Source: Terana coerulea (lineage: Eukaryota; Basidiomycota; Agaricomycetes; Polyporales; Phanerochaetaceae). Taken from it: 64,000 nucleotides of DNA. This document shows positions 43,678-53,858 of the stretch, in pieces. Made by a program: the position numbers and the translations under genes. Each line of letters begins with the position of its first letter. The stretch's first letter is position 1. The stretch spans positions 169,964 to 233,963 of the forward strand of contig JAKOGH010000833.1 in the NCBI GenBank assembly GCA_024811115.1. The letters run 5' to 3'. Below the pieces are notes generated by a model. It was not told the DNA's origin, searched no databases, and saw only the letters and a program-made list of their open reading frames with translations.

Positions 43678-46325
43678 ATGTCACAATCCTACTTCCCAAC
43701 TACGTCGAGAACCGCATCACCGTCCACGATGGAGGCATCAGCGAGTGGGGAGAAACATTTGAAGGTGGAGGATGTGCAGGGCGCATACATCGAGCAGAAG
43801 GACAGGTATGTACTCTTAACATGTTGCAGAAACTTGGCCTTCAGCTTTTCCACAGACTTCTGGGCGCCATTGACTCCGCGCAAACTATTTTGAAGGATTT
43901 GCGCGTTTTCAATCAAGAGTCATGGGTAGTCCGCTACCCTCAATTCAAGGAGCACGCGGACGAGAAACCCAAGACTCAGGGACCCCCCAAGGCTGGCCGC
44001 CGCAAGAGTGCACGTCGTTCGTTGTCTTTCGCAGACGACTCCTCCTTCCAGGCCGACGTCGTGGTCAACGCACCGAGGAAGGGCCTTACCCGCTCCATCA
44101 CTCTCTCCACCATCACCGACGAGACCGCTGAGCCGCAGGAGGCTACAGAGGAGGAACAGGACCGTCTTGTTACGTCTTCAGAGGCCAATGACTTCCATAT
44201 TTTCCGCCTCGACTTGAAACTCGGCAACCACGGCTCTTCCTCGTCTCCTGCCTCTCTTGTGACTCAGCTCGAGAAGGCATCCATTGCCAACCTTCTCGAC
44301 GATCGCATTTCCGCGGCTATGTCTCACATCGATAAGTTACGCCTCCGTGTGCAGGACACCGCTTCCAAGGTGCTGGTCACCGGCGACCTGAACGCCGGCA
44401 AGTCTACCTTCGTCAACGCTCTCCTGCGTAGGAATGTCATGCCCGTCGACCAACAGCCGTGCACAACCGCGTTCTGTGAAGTCCACGACGTGACTGAGAA
44501 CGACGGCAAGGAGGAACTTCATATCTTGAAGGACGGCGTTGCCTACGACATCTCGGATGAGTCCACCTATACCCGGGCAAACATCGCGGATCTGGAAGAC
44601 TTCGTTTCCGAGAACGAAAATGAGCAGCAGATGCTCAAGATCTACCTTTCCGACGCCCGTCCTTCCTCCGAATCTCTGCTTAGCAACGGTGTCGTGGACA
44701 TCTCTTTGATCGATGCTCCTGGTCTTAACCGCGACAGCGTCAAGACAACTGCGGTCTTCGCTCGCCAGGAGGAGATCGATGTGGTCGTCTTCGTCGTTTC
44801 CGCAGAAAACCACTTCACGCTCTCCGCCAAGGAGTTCCTCTTTACCGCCGAGCAACGAAAAGGCGTACTTGTTCATCGTCGTGAACAAGTACGACCAGAT
44901 CAGGAATAAGGACAAGTGCCGTCGCCTCATTCTTGAGCAGATCAAACAGCTCAGCCCGAGAACTTACGACGACGCTGAGGACCTGGTACACTTCGTTGAT
45001 TCCTCAGCAGCCCTCCAAAACGGTACCACTTCTTTCGACGACCTTGAGTCATCCCTCCGTTCATTCGTTCTCGTCAAGCGGGCCAAGTCCAAGCTCACCC
45101 CCGCCACCACCTACCTCGCCCACATCCTCTCTGACGTCGACCTGCTCGTCGGCGCCAATGCGATCGTCGCACAAACGGAGCTCGACAAGGCACGTGCTGA
45201 TCTCGATCGGTCGCGCCCAGTTCTGGAGAAAGATGAAGAATGGTCGGGATACTTTGGAAGAGAGCCTGGAGGCCGTCGAGGAGGCTGGTGCGAGCCGTGC
45301 GCGTATGCGCACCAAGGAGGTCTTGATGACTGCTTTGGACCGCGTCGGCACGGGCAAGCTGGGTGTGGACGTGCCCAACCTCCGTCTCCCATCGTACCCC
45401 GGCTTCTTTGGTCTCTGGGACTACGCCAAGGATGTACGCAAGGCTCTGCTCAACAGCATCGATATCGCCGTCAAGATTGCCGAGGACGAGGCTCGTGTGA
45501 CGACGAGCGAAGGTGTCAGCAAGGTTGGCAAGCTCGGCGACGAGCACCTCCCTGAGGGCGTCGAGCGCTCGCGCCGCGTCTTCATGCCTGAGGCCATGTT
45601 CTCCGTGTCGAACACGGAGAAGATCAACCGTCGCAAGTCACGGTCGTTGGTTTCCGGCGCTGTCGTCGCTGGCGGTACTCACGGCCTTGGCATCGGCCTG
45701 GCGCAGCGCCCGGACATGTTGGAGACGACGTTCTTCGACATCTTCGACGTCCAGCACCAGTTCTGGGTGCACTTCGGCGACGGCACGAAGAGCACTGAGG
45801 ACGAAGATGCGAGCCTGACCGCTCTCAGCGTGGCCTCCTGTCGGTCTCGGCGCGCTCACGATGGTCGGCGGCAAGACGCTCGGCGTCCGTGCGGTCGTCG
45901 AAGGTATCGTTCGTGTCACCGACCTGATTGGCAACGAGACTGCCCGCAAGTGGGCTCTTCCTGTTGTCGGAGCTGTCGTCATCGGCACTGCGGCCTACTT
46001 CGTTCTGGAACTGCCCACCACTATCCCGCGAACTGTGGGCCGCCGTGTCCGCACCGCGTTGCTCAAGGAGGTCGAGGGTCGCCCCGAGGAGACTTTCGTC
46101 GAGGTCAACGCCGCGAGAGTCAGCCGGGAGTCGCGCAAAGTGCTCCGCCTGGCGTCGTACGATCTCAGGGAGCGGTTCCGGGCTGCTATGGAGGAGCGCA
46201 GCCGCGAGGTGCGGGGCGCGGAGGAGATGGAGAAGAAGTCGAAGAAGGCGGTGGAGTGGTTCACGGATGTGCACAACCGCACGGGCGAGGTGCGGGAGAC
46301 GGCGGGCATCCTCGCGTCTGCATAA
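43678..46325 (+). CDS. FZO1: Mitofusin FZO1, mitochondrial outer-membrane fusion GTPase
   Basis: A dynamin-family GTPase that tethers and fuses mitochondrial outer membranes. From 43678 (MSQSYFPTTSRTASPSTMEA), an intron near 43805-43856 leads to LLGAIDSAQTILKDLRVFNQ, a Ser/Arg linker, and the GTPase domain: VTGDLNAGKSTFVNALL (P-loop), the Thr in QPCTTAF, SLIDAPGLNRDSV (G3) and FIVVNKYDQ (G4). A heptad-repeat region follows, then a membrane hairpin (ALPVVGAVVIGTAAYFVLEL) and a C-terminal coiled coil. The frame is broken three times by apparent single-base insertions: near 44851, in the A-run 45229-45231 and near 45832-45836. Each time the family sequence continues in the next frame. Because mitofusin is conserved and the rest is undecayed, consensus errors are likelier than a pseudogene. 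Confidence 0.9.
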
Positions 46326-46796
46326 ACGCTCCCGACGGCGATAGACTGCCCGCTCGCATCTGGATCCTTTCTCATTTGCTTTCATTCCTTCTCGATCCTC
46401 TTAGACGTCCCTCGGCCCAACTGCTGGGGGCTCTTGTACATTACTCCACCTCCACTCTACGGTTGGTTCGACCTATTTGTCGCTGTTACCTTATTACTAG
46501 CGCGGCCGCTCCTTTTCTCATTTCGTTCTGTAATCATTGTACGCGATTATGAATTTATGACCAGTAACGTCTGGAAACTTGCTTTATGTCTGTATCTCAT
46601 GCTCGATGTAGCTCCAGCCTAAGTGCTTAATAGGAGAGCGTTCTGACTCTGAGGGTAGGACGGGTGCCGGTACGCCTTCGTGGCGTCGGCATGTTCCCAC
46701 GGTTTCTTCGTCCTGACTCTGACCTACTACCTATTTCTCACAACGCCTGAAGGTTTGTCAAGTCATGGGAACATACATCTATTCTCGCCTGTAGTA
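46326..46796. other. Convergent 3' intergenic region
   Basis: Between FZO1 (plus) and 7TM paralogue B (minus). Contains the first copy of a dispersed element of about 45 bases (46672-46717). Confidence 0.5.
46672..46717. repeat. Dispersed 45-base element, copy 1
   Basis: Similar to 53421-53465: both share gccttcgtggcg, then ttcccacggt, then tcctgac, in the same order and spacing within two bases. The segment cgtgg...ccacg could pair as a hairpin. Both copies lie just downstream of plus-strand genes. Confidence 0.6.
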
Positions 46797-48127
46797 CTAC
46801 ACCGCATAGTGCGTGGAACCAGCGGACTCGTCGTGGAGGCCGGATGCGGAGGAGGCATTGTCTTCACCAACAGCAGCGTGAAGATAATAAACTTCATTCG
46901 GACCGACGTCGTGAGGCTTCTCTCTTGTTTCTGGTTCGGCGGCGGGGAGGGAGATGTCTACGGTGGTCGGAGGCCGTGCGAAGTCCAGGCCAGTGTCGCC
47001 GTGCGTGCACCGCTGATGGGTCTGCCGCATTCTGGCCAGCGTCCATCCACGCCCTTGGGCGATGCGAAGAATAATGAGTGTGGAAGTGATGGACTGCCAG
47101 GGCGGTGAGTTGTGCACTTTTCCGGGCAGAGCTTGCTTACCTGAACTTGCCCGACAGCAGAGATCATGAGCTCCGCTATGGGGCTTCCCCTGACGTAGGC
47201 CACAAGGAACACTAGCACCCACGACGAGTACAGAAATGCCGACTCGACCAGCATGGCGCCGACAGTGAAGTACGGGCTGTCCGTATCGCCCTGCATGGTG
47301 CGTCGCACTAGATACCGGATGTAGCCAAGTTTACCGACAATTCCCAGCGTCATGAATAACGTGGCTGCGATGTTCGAGGCGTAGTAGAGGAGAGTGAAGT
47401 TGACTATCGAGTTCTCCCACAGCGGGTGGTTTGACCCTGCGGACTTGGCAAACAGTAAGCAGGCGGACACTGGGCCCGCGGGTCAATTCTGAGAATGTAG
47501 CAGGTTGACTTGAGTTCACTCACCTACGTTCAGCAAGGAAAGACCAATGGGGACTACAAGCATCCACCATGCATCGTTACAGATTACCGCGAAACGCCAT
47601 ACCTAACTCACAGGTACATAGTGAGTACTAGTAATCATACCCGGGCCCTCATGTTGCCCTCATTCGTGCACAATCATGATGCAGACTCACCAGTAGTCCT
47701 TCAGCCAACCAGTCCTCAACGAAGAAAGAAAACTCTCCAACCTTTGCAATCGTAGAGTCGGCTTGCAAGATCTCAGCTGCAATCGGCCCGCCTGGCTTGT
47801 TGCGATCATTGACGTACGCCGTCTGGAAGTCCCGCACCTCCCCCGCGTTGCCCACCGAGCCGAGCACGATGTCCATAAGAAGATACGCGAACATTATTGC
47901 GGTGTGGCGGGGGGACTCGCGACGGCCTCTCCATAGTGCGTGGCAACATAGGAAGAAGAGCGTCAAGTGAACCCCTGTGTGGCGAGTGCGTCTATCGGTG
48001 AGCATGTCATGAGTCAAAGCGCGGAGGCGGTTTACTGACCATAGGATATGTCGCCGATGCCTACTCCGTTGACTATGCTATCTTCGAGCAGGATCTGCGA
48101 TGAAGTCTCGTTCAGGGACCCAGACAT
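46797..48127 (-). CDS. Basidiomycete seven-transmembrane protein, paralogue B
   Basis: The start at 48127 gives MSGSLNETSSQILLEDSIVN, GVGIGDISYG, an intron, VHLTLFFLCCHALWRGRRES, FAYLLMDIVLGSVGNAGEV and YVNDRNKPGGPIAAE. Later come LFMTLGIVGKLGYIRYLVRR, YFTVGAMLVESAFLYSSWVL, ISAVGQVQ, LIILRIAQGRGWTLARM and an acidic tail ending DESAGSTHYAV. Each motif has its counterpart in paralogue A at 39294-40562, including the N-terminal NET..QI..ED pattern, so they are duplicates. They flank the CDC43/FZO1 pair. Function unknown. Confidence 0.82.
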
Positions 48128-49126
48128 AGTACCTCGACGGTCGGCTGTTCGGTGAGTGTATACATGAAAAGAGATGAGTCTGCCTTGGTATATGTGTTAC
48201 GCATGCCTGTGTAATGTTGCGAGGGACATTGCAAAGATGCCGAACACGCACACAGTCCCGTACGCATGTGCCCAATGATCTTGAGACTGTGCATCAAGAG
48301 AAGGTCACACTGCATCCGCCGACATCACAAGATGGTCTCACGCCTTTGCGATCACAGGGACATCGTCGGGGCCCCACGCCAATTGGGTGCACTGATAGGA
48401 GGAGGATCGTCTCACGCAGAGTGCGAAAGTCCCTCGGGGGCATCGGGTTTCGGGCCAGAGTGCCGCCGAAGGCCGCCCTTCCTGTCCGTAAGGGGGAAGA
48501 AAAGGGCACCTATCCCAGGGGGTGCCCCGGCGAGTCGACACCACGGACACACGGATTCACACTCAACGGACCCAGTAGATACAGATCTATTAGCACCGGA
48601 GCTCATGCGGTTCGTCCCGCGCTTCGTTAACAATACCAGATTTCAAAAAAAAAGAGTGCGAAAGTCCGGGTCTGTGATGACCGCAATGGCAGCGCTGGGG
48701 TATCGTACGGACGTTGAATTGTCGTTGGACGGAGATGATGCTCAAGCAGTGAGACCATCATTTCATATCAGGCTGATTTCCACAGACGTTCGTATAGGTA
48801 TTTTGTCTGCTCGGGGCTCTTTGCATGATGAGCACCAGGTCAAGCGGCGTTGCCGTGGGCGTAGCTGCCGCCTCTGATTCGATGAGGATGTGCAGCCTGG
48901 CGGGCTGTGGTGGTAGAGCGCCTAAGAGCTTCCACGTGACCACCACACGAGCATGCGCCACGAAGCTGGAAGCGCGTCGTGTGGCAACGTTATCCTTGTC
49001 CTGACCACCACTGACTCGGGAGCACTCCCCCATGCTAGCTCTCTGACCGCTGACTCTTCGTAACTAGGTATGAGGTATTCTTTATCTTTGCACTGCCTGT
49101 ATTTGACTCTATTCCATAGATTCTCG
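48128..49126. other. Intergenic, 1 kb, with long antisense-like frames
   Basis: Two overlapping plus frames (48214-48630 and 48266-48877) are long but Arg/His/Ser/Pro-rich without a domain, so they are not called. The interval holds a GC-rich stem-loop (48504-48527), a nine-A run (48645-48653) and a 15-base direct repeat (agagtgcgaaagtcc at 48418-48432 and 48653-48667). Confidence 0.4.
48504..48527. other. GC-rich stem-loop
   Basis: gggcacc (48504-48510) pairs with ggtgccc (48521-48527) around a 10-base loop. It is a 7-bp perfect stem in an intergenic region. Confidence 0.5.
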
Positions 49127-49771
49127 TTACAGAACTTGAGTTTGCCTCCTGGACCACTTCTCAAAGTTTTCATCCGCCGCTTCGTAAAGCCTCGTCCAGT
49201 CCTTACATTCCATATCATACATTCTCTCAACAAATCTAGCGGCGAATGTCAGTTAGAAACGCGCTTTAACCGATGCTCCTTACTTGGTTGATTTGCCAGG
49301 CTCGAGGCGCGCATCTGCTAGGCAGAGGATGGACTCCCTCAGGTAGTTGAGGCAGTGCACGGACAACGGGGACACCTGCCCTTGAACATAGTCGCCTCGG
49401 ATAATGTCCAAGCAGCGCATCTGGTGGAACATTGCAACCGTGTGGTGGTCGGCGTGTTCCCCATCCCAAGTGTGGATGACGTGGCCGCCCGAGGGCAGGA
49501 GGAGGCCGAACTCCTCGACGCCGGCCGAGGTTGTAACCTCGTACCTGACTGAGTTTTCGATCTGCATAGCCACAGGCCGTCCCTTAGTGGATGCAAACCA
49601 AGTTGCAACGGTGTACGTATCTACTCAGGAGTGAGTCATTTACTGTTATTGACCCAGTAACTTTATTTGCAGCGCACCAGCTCGTGAGTACATACTTGTG
49701 AAGACGGTCACTATGAGGAGTGTGGCAGCGCATATAATGAGCAGGAATCTATTTTGCAGCTGCTTTGGCAT
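49127..49771 (-). CDS. UstYa-like (DUF3328) protein with altered HxxHC motifs
   Basis: UstYa-family proteins are membrane-anchored oxidases that cyclise or modify fungal ribosomal peptides. The start at 49771 gives a signal anchor (MPKQLQNRF, then LLIICAATLLIVTVF). An intron (gtatgt...gagtag) leads to TYTVATWFASTKGRPVAMQI and VIHTWDGEHADHHTVAMF. The two family motifs read HQMRC and LSVHC, each lacking one of the two histidines of HxxHC. The typical NYLRESILCLADARLEP follows. A last intron with a ctaactgac branch site leads to MECKDWTRLYEAADENFEKW. Complete in three exons. Loss of both full motifs suggests a non-catalytic partner or a changed function. Confidence 0.8.
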
Positions 49772-50196
49772 GGCTCCGAACAGGGAGGAGGTGGTAAGTC
49801 ACTGCAGCGCATGTGCCTGGGTTGAGCGACTCATTATCTGCAGAGGCTCTTCTGTAGCATCCGCCTTCCCACCGGGAACTCGCTGCACATTGGGATGTTC
49901 TTCCGGAAGTCAGTTTATCTTTCGCTTCATGATGAAGATCTCGAACTTCCTCAGCATCAAGTTCTCTGTCAGACATCAGATGCGCCGACACGGGCTATTT
50001 CACACAGAGGTGCACTTCTTCTGGAGCTCGCTATGGGTAGATCCTATCAGTACGCGAAGTCTGCTATACGCTCCGGTACAGCCACACAGGTACTCATGAT
50101 GCTATCACAGTGCGTGAGGCCATCCTTGCCTCCTCCTCAGCAGCGTCACAGACTTGCAGCACCCTCTTCACGTTGTGCAACGCAGTGCAGCTGGAT
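49772..50196. promoter_or_regulatory. Bidirectional promoter of the two UstYa-like genes
   Basis: A 425-base gap between the divergent starts at 49771 (minus) and 50197 (plus). It is the likely shared control region. No specific element is recognised. Confidence 0.55.
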
Positions 50197-50848
50197 ATGC
50201 CTTCATATCGAATTTTGCTGGTCGCGCTGCTTATAACGTCCGCCGTGCTCTCGATTATTCATGTGATATGGCTGGCTGCCTTGGGGTGGCGGAAGACAGC
50301 GGCGGCAGTAGGGACTAAGCAGATGAACTATAGTGGGTTTCTGCGTACTATCGTGGATACACTACTGAACGCAAGGTTATACAGCGTACATTGGCAATGA
50401 CTATCCGTTGCACCTGGTCGAAGTCGACCAGGCCGAAATGACCTTCGCAGATACGGTGCATTATCAGGTCGGAGACCGACTTGCCGAGCTGGAGTGGTGG
50501 TCGACGAGAGCTCCTTGGTCGCATGACGGATACGTCCGTCTCGGGGAGAACCGTCGGCTTTTCGCTGTCTCCATGGCCCACCAGCTTCATTGCGTCGAGA
50601 CGATGGCGCGCGTGCTAGGCAACGTCGACGACCAGTACAGCAGCGCCCATCACATGCAACACTGCTTCAGCTACCTACGGCAAAAGTTCCTTTGCAACGC
50701 GGACGCCACTCTGGAGCCCTTCGACTTCATCGCGCGCAACTATTCCACGGTACCCGTCGGCATTACACGGCAGTGTCGTAATTGGAACACCGTCTTCGAC
50801 GCAATGGAGAAGAACTATGAGCAGTGGGTAGCTACAGCTTGGAAATAG
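50197..50848 (+). CDS. UstYa-like (DUF3328) oxidase, intact motifs
   Basis: The start at 50197 gives a membrane anchor (MPSYRI, then LLVALLITSAVLSIIHVIWL). A 43-base intron (gtgggt...cgcaag) leads to YIGNDYPLHLVEVDQAEMTF, DTVHYQV and GYVRLGENRRLFAVSM. Both signature motifs are intact: HQLHC and HMQHC. They are followed by FSYLRQKFLCNADATLEPFD and the C-terminal RQCRNWNTVFDAMEKNYEQW. Length (about 200 residues) and order fit UstYa/UstYb-type proteins, which act in the secretory pathway on peptide precursors. It is divergent from the degenerate homologue at 49771 and about 0.6 kb from a Kex2-site secreted peptide, suggesting a small biosynthetic locus. Confidence 0.88.
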
Positions 50849-51471
50849 GAGTACTTCGAGGCCCAATGGTGGTAAAGAGGTATGCAATTGCATCTCAAGC
50901 TGTGCGAGAAGTTGCTCATGTGCTCCTCACTACACAATAGGTTCTCGGTGAGCTGAAATTGTGACGGATCTACCGAAGTGCTGGCCTGATAAATGCACAT
51001 ATCTGTAACACATGCTTGTCTTCGAATCATCAAATATCATTCACTGGTAAAAATGTAAGGAGCATGCATCCTCATTTCGCAAGCAGTTAAATGCACTTCC
51101 ACATATCTGTGTGTACTAATCTTTCTTCATCTGTTTCATGGACATGCTTTGTTGATTGCTGATACTCTATAGGAGCGTACTTTCTAAGAGGTTGATATGA
51201 CGCTTGATGGATGTCTCAAAGAGAGCCATCTTTTGCGGAAACTGTGACCCACCAAGTAAGTCGCTTTCACTAACTTATTCTCAAGTCGCTGAATCTAGCG
51301 CTAACAGTGATCCCATTGCTGGCGATGTACACTCCCGGTCACTTCCAAGAGTACGTGCGTATATTCGTAAACCAACTATTCTTACAACGACAGGATTCCA
51401 GTCACCGGTGAGGTCCCAGCTAAATTTTGGTAAGCACCAGACACCTGTTACATATTCTTTTCCTTACCGTT
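50849..51471. other. Intergenic
   Basis: No supported gene. The plus frame at 51204-51551 overlaps the secreted peptide gene on the other strand and has no recognisable domain. Confidence 0.45.
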
Positions 51472-51678
51472 CTACACGAAGGCACTGTTGCAGGCTCTCT
51501 TCAAGAACATGTCTGTCGAAGGGTTTTCTGGAATCGTACAAACATAGTTAGCCCCCGGCTTTACTCGTCATAACGCAGGCTTACCTTCACAACTCTCTGG
51601 GACGGGTGCCGCGGTGACCACTACGGTCGCTGCCAGCACCAGCAGGCAAAGTGCAATGGCTTTGGTGTAGGATGCCAT
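51472..51678 (-). CDS. Small secreted peptide with Kex2 site, candidate RiPP precursor
   Basis: A TATA box (ttataa, near 51759-51766 on the plus strand) lies about 80 bases before the ATG at 51678. Exon 1 encodes a clear signal peptide (MASYTKAIALCLLVLAATVV, cleavage expected near VTA-AP) and ends after ESC and a Glu. A 57-base intron (gtaagc...gctaac...ccag) leads to a short exon ending DMFLKR, ACNSAFV, stop (51472-51474). The whole precursor is about 50 residues. The dibasic KR before the last seven residues is a classic Kex2 processing site, as used to release cores from dikaritin-type RiPP precursors. A likely further intron (gtaagg...atttag) lies just after the stop. Alternatives are a small effector-like peptide or a truncated gene. 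Confidence 0.6.
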
Positions 51679-52150
51679 AATGAGCAGTACGATGTGGAGT
51701 GTGCTAAGCGTGAACGGTGGGCGAGGCAGCTGGCGATCCCATCGCTGCTCCGCACTCGTTATAAGGAGGAAATACGAACAATCAACAATGCTGTTAAGTC
51801 GGGCATCGGCGAGGCGTTTGGGGTAAGTTTTTCCTCTGCTATCAACCAACACTTCTGGCTGAGAAGGCTGGGTTGCGAAGATACGTGCGTTCTGTTCTCT
51901 CACACAGCGGCACAGGCTCGCACAGACACTGCAAATTACAGCGGATGAACTCAATGCGTAGGATATGGCGAGAATAACGGCAGTGTATCGAAGCAGGCTA
52001 CCATATGGCTGCAACAACATCTGATGATCGCAGCTCTGAACGCCCTTGTGGCATTCTGATGGTGATGAACGCTGTACTTCCGGGTAAGTGCACCATTACC
52101 TCAAGCCAAGGTCTGAACCCTGGACCGCCCCTTGTGTCCCAGGTCGACCC
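51679..52150. promoter_or_regulatory. Divergent upstream region
   Basis: Between the secreted peptide gene (minus, ATG at 51678) and a membrane-protein gene (plus, ATG at 52151). Contains the peptide gene's TATA box near 51759-51766. A possible upstream exon of the plus gene (atg near 52063, donor gggtaagt near 52083) cannot be confirmed. Confidence 0.5.
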
Positions 52151-53164
52151 ATGAAGCCCGCGCGGAGCTATACTCGCCTGCCGACTGACTCTGAGGAGAG
52201 GCTATCCCATGAGGGTAGCAGCAGTCGCGGTATGTGCATCCACTTCCTTTGTACTACCAATGCTAGCGTTTACGCTAAGAACTTGCGCGTAGCGTTCACG
52301 CGGTGGGCTGTTGCGGCCTCGCTATTGAGCGTCGTTCTCAACGCCGTCCTTGTCGCGGTGTCATTCTTCGGGCATGATACCTCAACTCTGCTATCCAGGA
52401 TTACACCCAAGAGCTCGCCCCTTCCGCGACCGAGCAAATACCGCGGTTTAGAACATGTAAATCGAACTCACGAACAAGACACGACAGTGCAGTCATTCAT
52501 CAACTGGCCAGCGGTGCTCGCACAAGTGAATAAGTCAGGTCCAAGCTTCGTCTTTCCTGCCAACCCGCGTCTCCGCTTCTACGAAGGCCTGGGTAACCTC
52601 TCTGCGGACTCTCGATTTCTTGTCGATCACGAGGTGCGCCAGTCACCGATCGTTTTGCACTTTACTCGTCCTAACTTCCCGCTGCAGACAAGTGCAATTG
52701 TACAATGGCGAGCTCAAGACTTCGGCATGGAGCTGTGCCAAATCGTGCTCAACACGCCAGCGACGGACAGCGACCGCCCTTTGAGCCTCGACACATCCCT
52801 AGAGATGTGGAGGCTGGACGCAGATACGCGACTGTTTCTGGATCAGCGCAAGCTGTCGTGGCAGACGCGACCAGCCAGGCTCGGCGACGCACCGATGGCT
52901 AGCATTAGTCTGTCACGCGAGAACAACACGTTCGCCACCGAGACATTCGCGTGTACCTCAGATGCCATACAGACTTTCGAGTTTGCCTGCTCTGACGACG
53001 TCCGCGGCTGCTCCTTGGATTTCTGGCAGGAGGAGGTGTCGACGTTCCCAGGTACGCGACGATGTCCTCCGTCTCCTGGTAGAAAATCTGATCATCATTG
53101 GTTTCTCTCGTCCTTCAATGACATTTGTACAGCGGTTTACATGGTCCAGTATAACTCACTCTAA
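52151..53164 (+). CDS. Single-pass membrane protein of an unnamed basidiomycete family
   Basis: The start at 52151 gives MKPARSYTRLPTDSEERLSH, a short cytosolic segment, then one helix (WAVAASLLSVVLNAVLVAVS). A lumenal or extracellular part contains KYRGLEHVNRT, FINWPAVLAQVNKSGPSFVF, VQWRAQDFGMELCQIVLNTP, LEMWRLDADTRLFLDQRKLS and FEFACSDDVRGCSLDFWQE. A final intron (gtacgc...ttgtacag) restores VYMVQYNSL at the end. The YxGL, FPxxLxxV, FRxxDFGMExC and VYMxQYxxL pattern is common in mushroom proteins sometimes annotated as But2 C-terminal-like; that label is tentative. Function unknown. Confidence 0.72.
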   Translation: MKPARSYTRLPTDSEERLSHEGSSSRGMCIHFLCTTNASVYAKNLRVAFTRWAVAASLLSVVLNAVLVAVSFFGHDTSTLLSRITPKSSPLPRPSKYRGLEHVNRTHEQDTTVQSFINWPAVLAQVNKSGPSFVFPANPRLRFYEGLGNLSADSRFLVDHEVRQSPIVLHFTRPNFPLQTSAIVQWRAQDFGMELCQIVLNTPATDSDRPLSLDTSLEMWRLDADTRLFLDQRKLSWQTRPARLGDAPMASISLSRENNTFATETFACTSDAIQTFEFACSDDVRGCSLDFWQEEVSTFPGTRRCPPSPGRKSDHHWFLSSFNDICTAVYMVQYNSL

Positions 53165-53858
53165 CCTCGACATCGCTGCACAACCGCTGCATACTGTATT
53201 TCACCTACAGTAAGAACGGGTTGTTGAATATATGCGCTGATGGCTCAGATGCTACTCATAATTTCATGCTGCTGTGCCAGTCGGTGTACATTCAAGTAGG
53301 CGTGGCGTGTATACATAATACATGGGCTTTTGGAGAACGTTGAAGGTTATCGCGCTACTCAGCACGGTTAAAGCCTCATCGGAGGCGTTGAATAGTAGGA
53401 AAATATGCCCGGATAAAGCATGCCTTCGTGGCGCTGGGACATTCCCACGGTCTCTTGCTCCTGACCGACATGCCTGTGACTTCGACTTTCACGCATCTCA
53501 CTTCTCTAAGATGTCCCGCACCCTCGAAAACATTTTCTTACCCTCTCCTTACCGAATTTCGCTGACGGGGATATGAGCTCAACCACTTCAATTGCTACGT
53601 CGGTTTCGGTGCACAATCGGTGAACACATGACGAGTTGTAGCCTTCGCCTGGCCCGGTGCGGGCAGAGATGATACACGCTGCATATGGGTCGGTGCATCT
53701 GGAAGAGGTCTTACGGTGTTGCGTGTCAGCTGTGATGCTCTTGTGGTACGCTTATCTGTTCTTCTTCTGTGTCTTTCAATGATAACCGTTGCGTATAAAG
53801 TACGAAGACGTTTTGAAGCGACCTCGTTAGTATACTCGAGCGCAAGAGCATATATGAG
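53165..53858. other. Intergenic
   Basis: No supported gene. Contains the second copy of the dispersed 45-base element (53421-53465). Confidence 0.5.
53421..53465. repeat. Dispersed 45-base element, copy 2
   Basis: Matches 46672-46717 (gccttcgtggcg, ttcccacggt and tcctgac blocks in order). A shorter 13-base match (ccttcgtggcgct) occurs again near 59368-59380. The cgtgg/ccacg ends are complementary, so a hairpin is possible. Confidence 0.6.

Noticed and set aside
45825..46385. Minus-strand frame of 186 codons
   Set aside because: Shadow of the FZO1 C-terminal exon, which has clear membrane-hairpin and coiled-coil coding on the plus strand.
26399..48127. The 7TM genes as STE3 pheromone receptors, which would make the left part a B mating-type locus
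   Set aside because: Their motifs match DUF6533 and the orphan GQVQ/LIILR families, not STE3, so a mating-type locus is not supported.
48266..48877. ATG frame of 203 codons in an intergenic region
   Set aside because: Arg/His/Ser/Pro-rich, overlapped by another open frame, with no domain, splice pattern or family resemblance.
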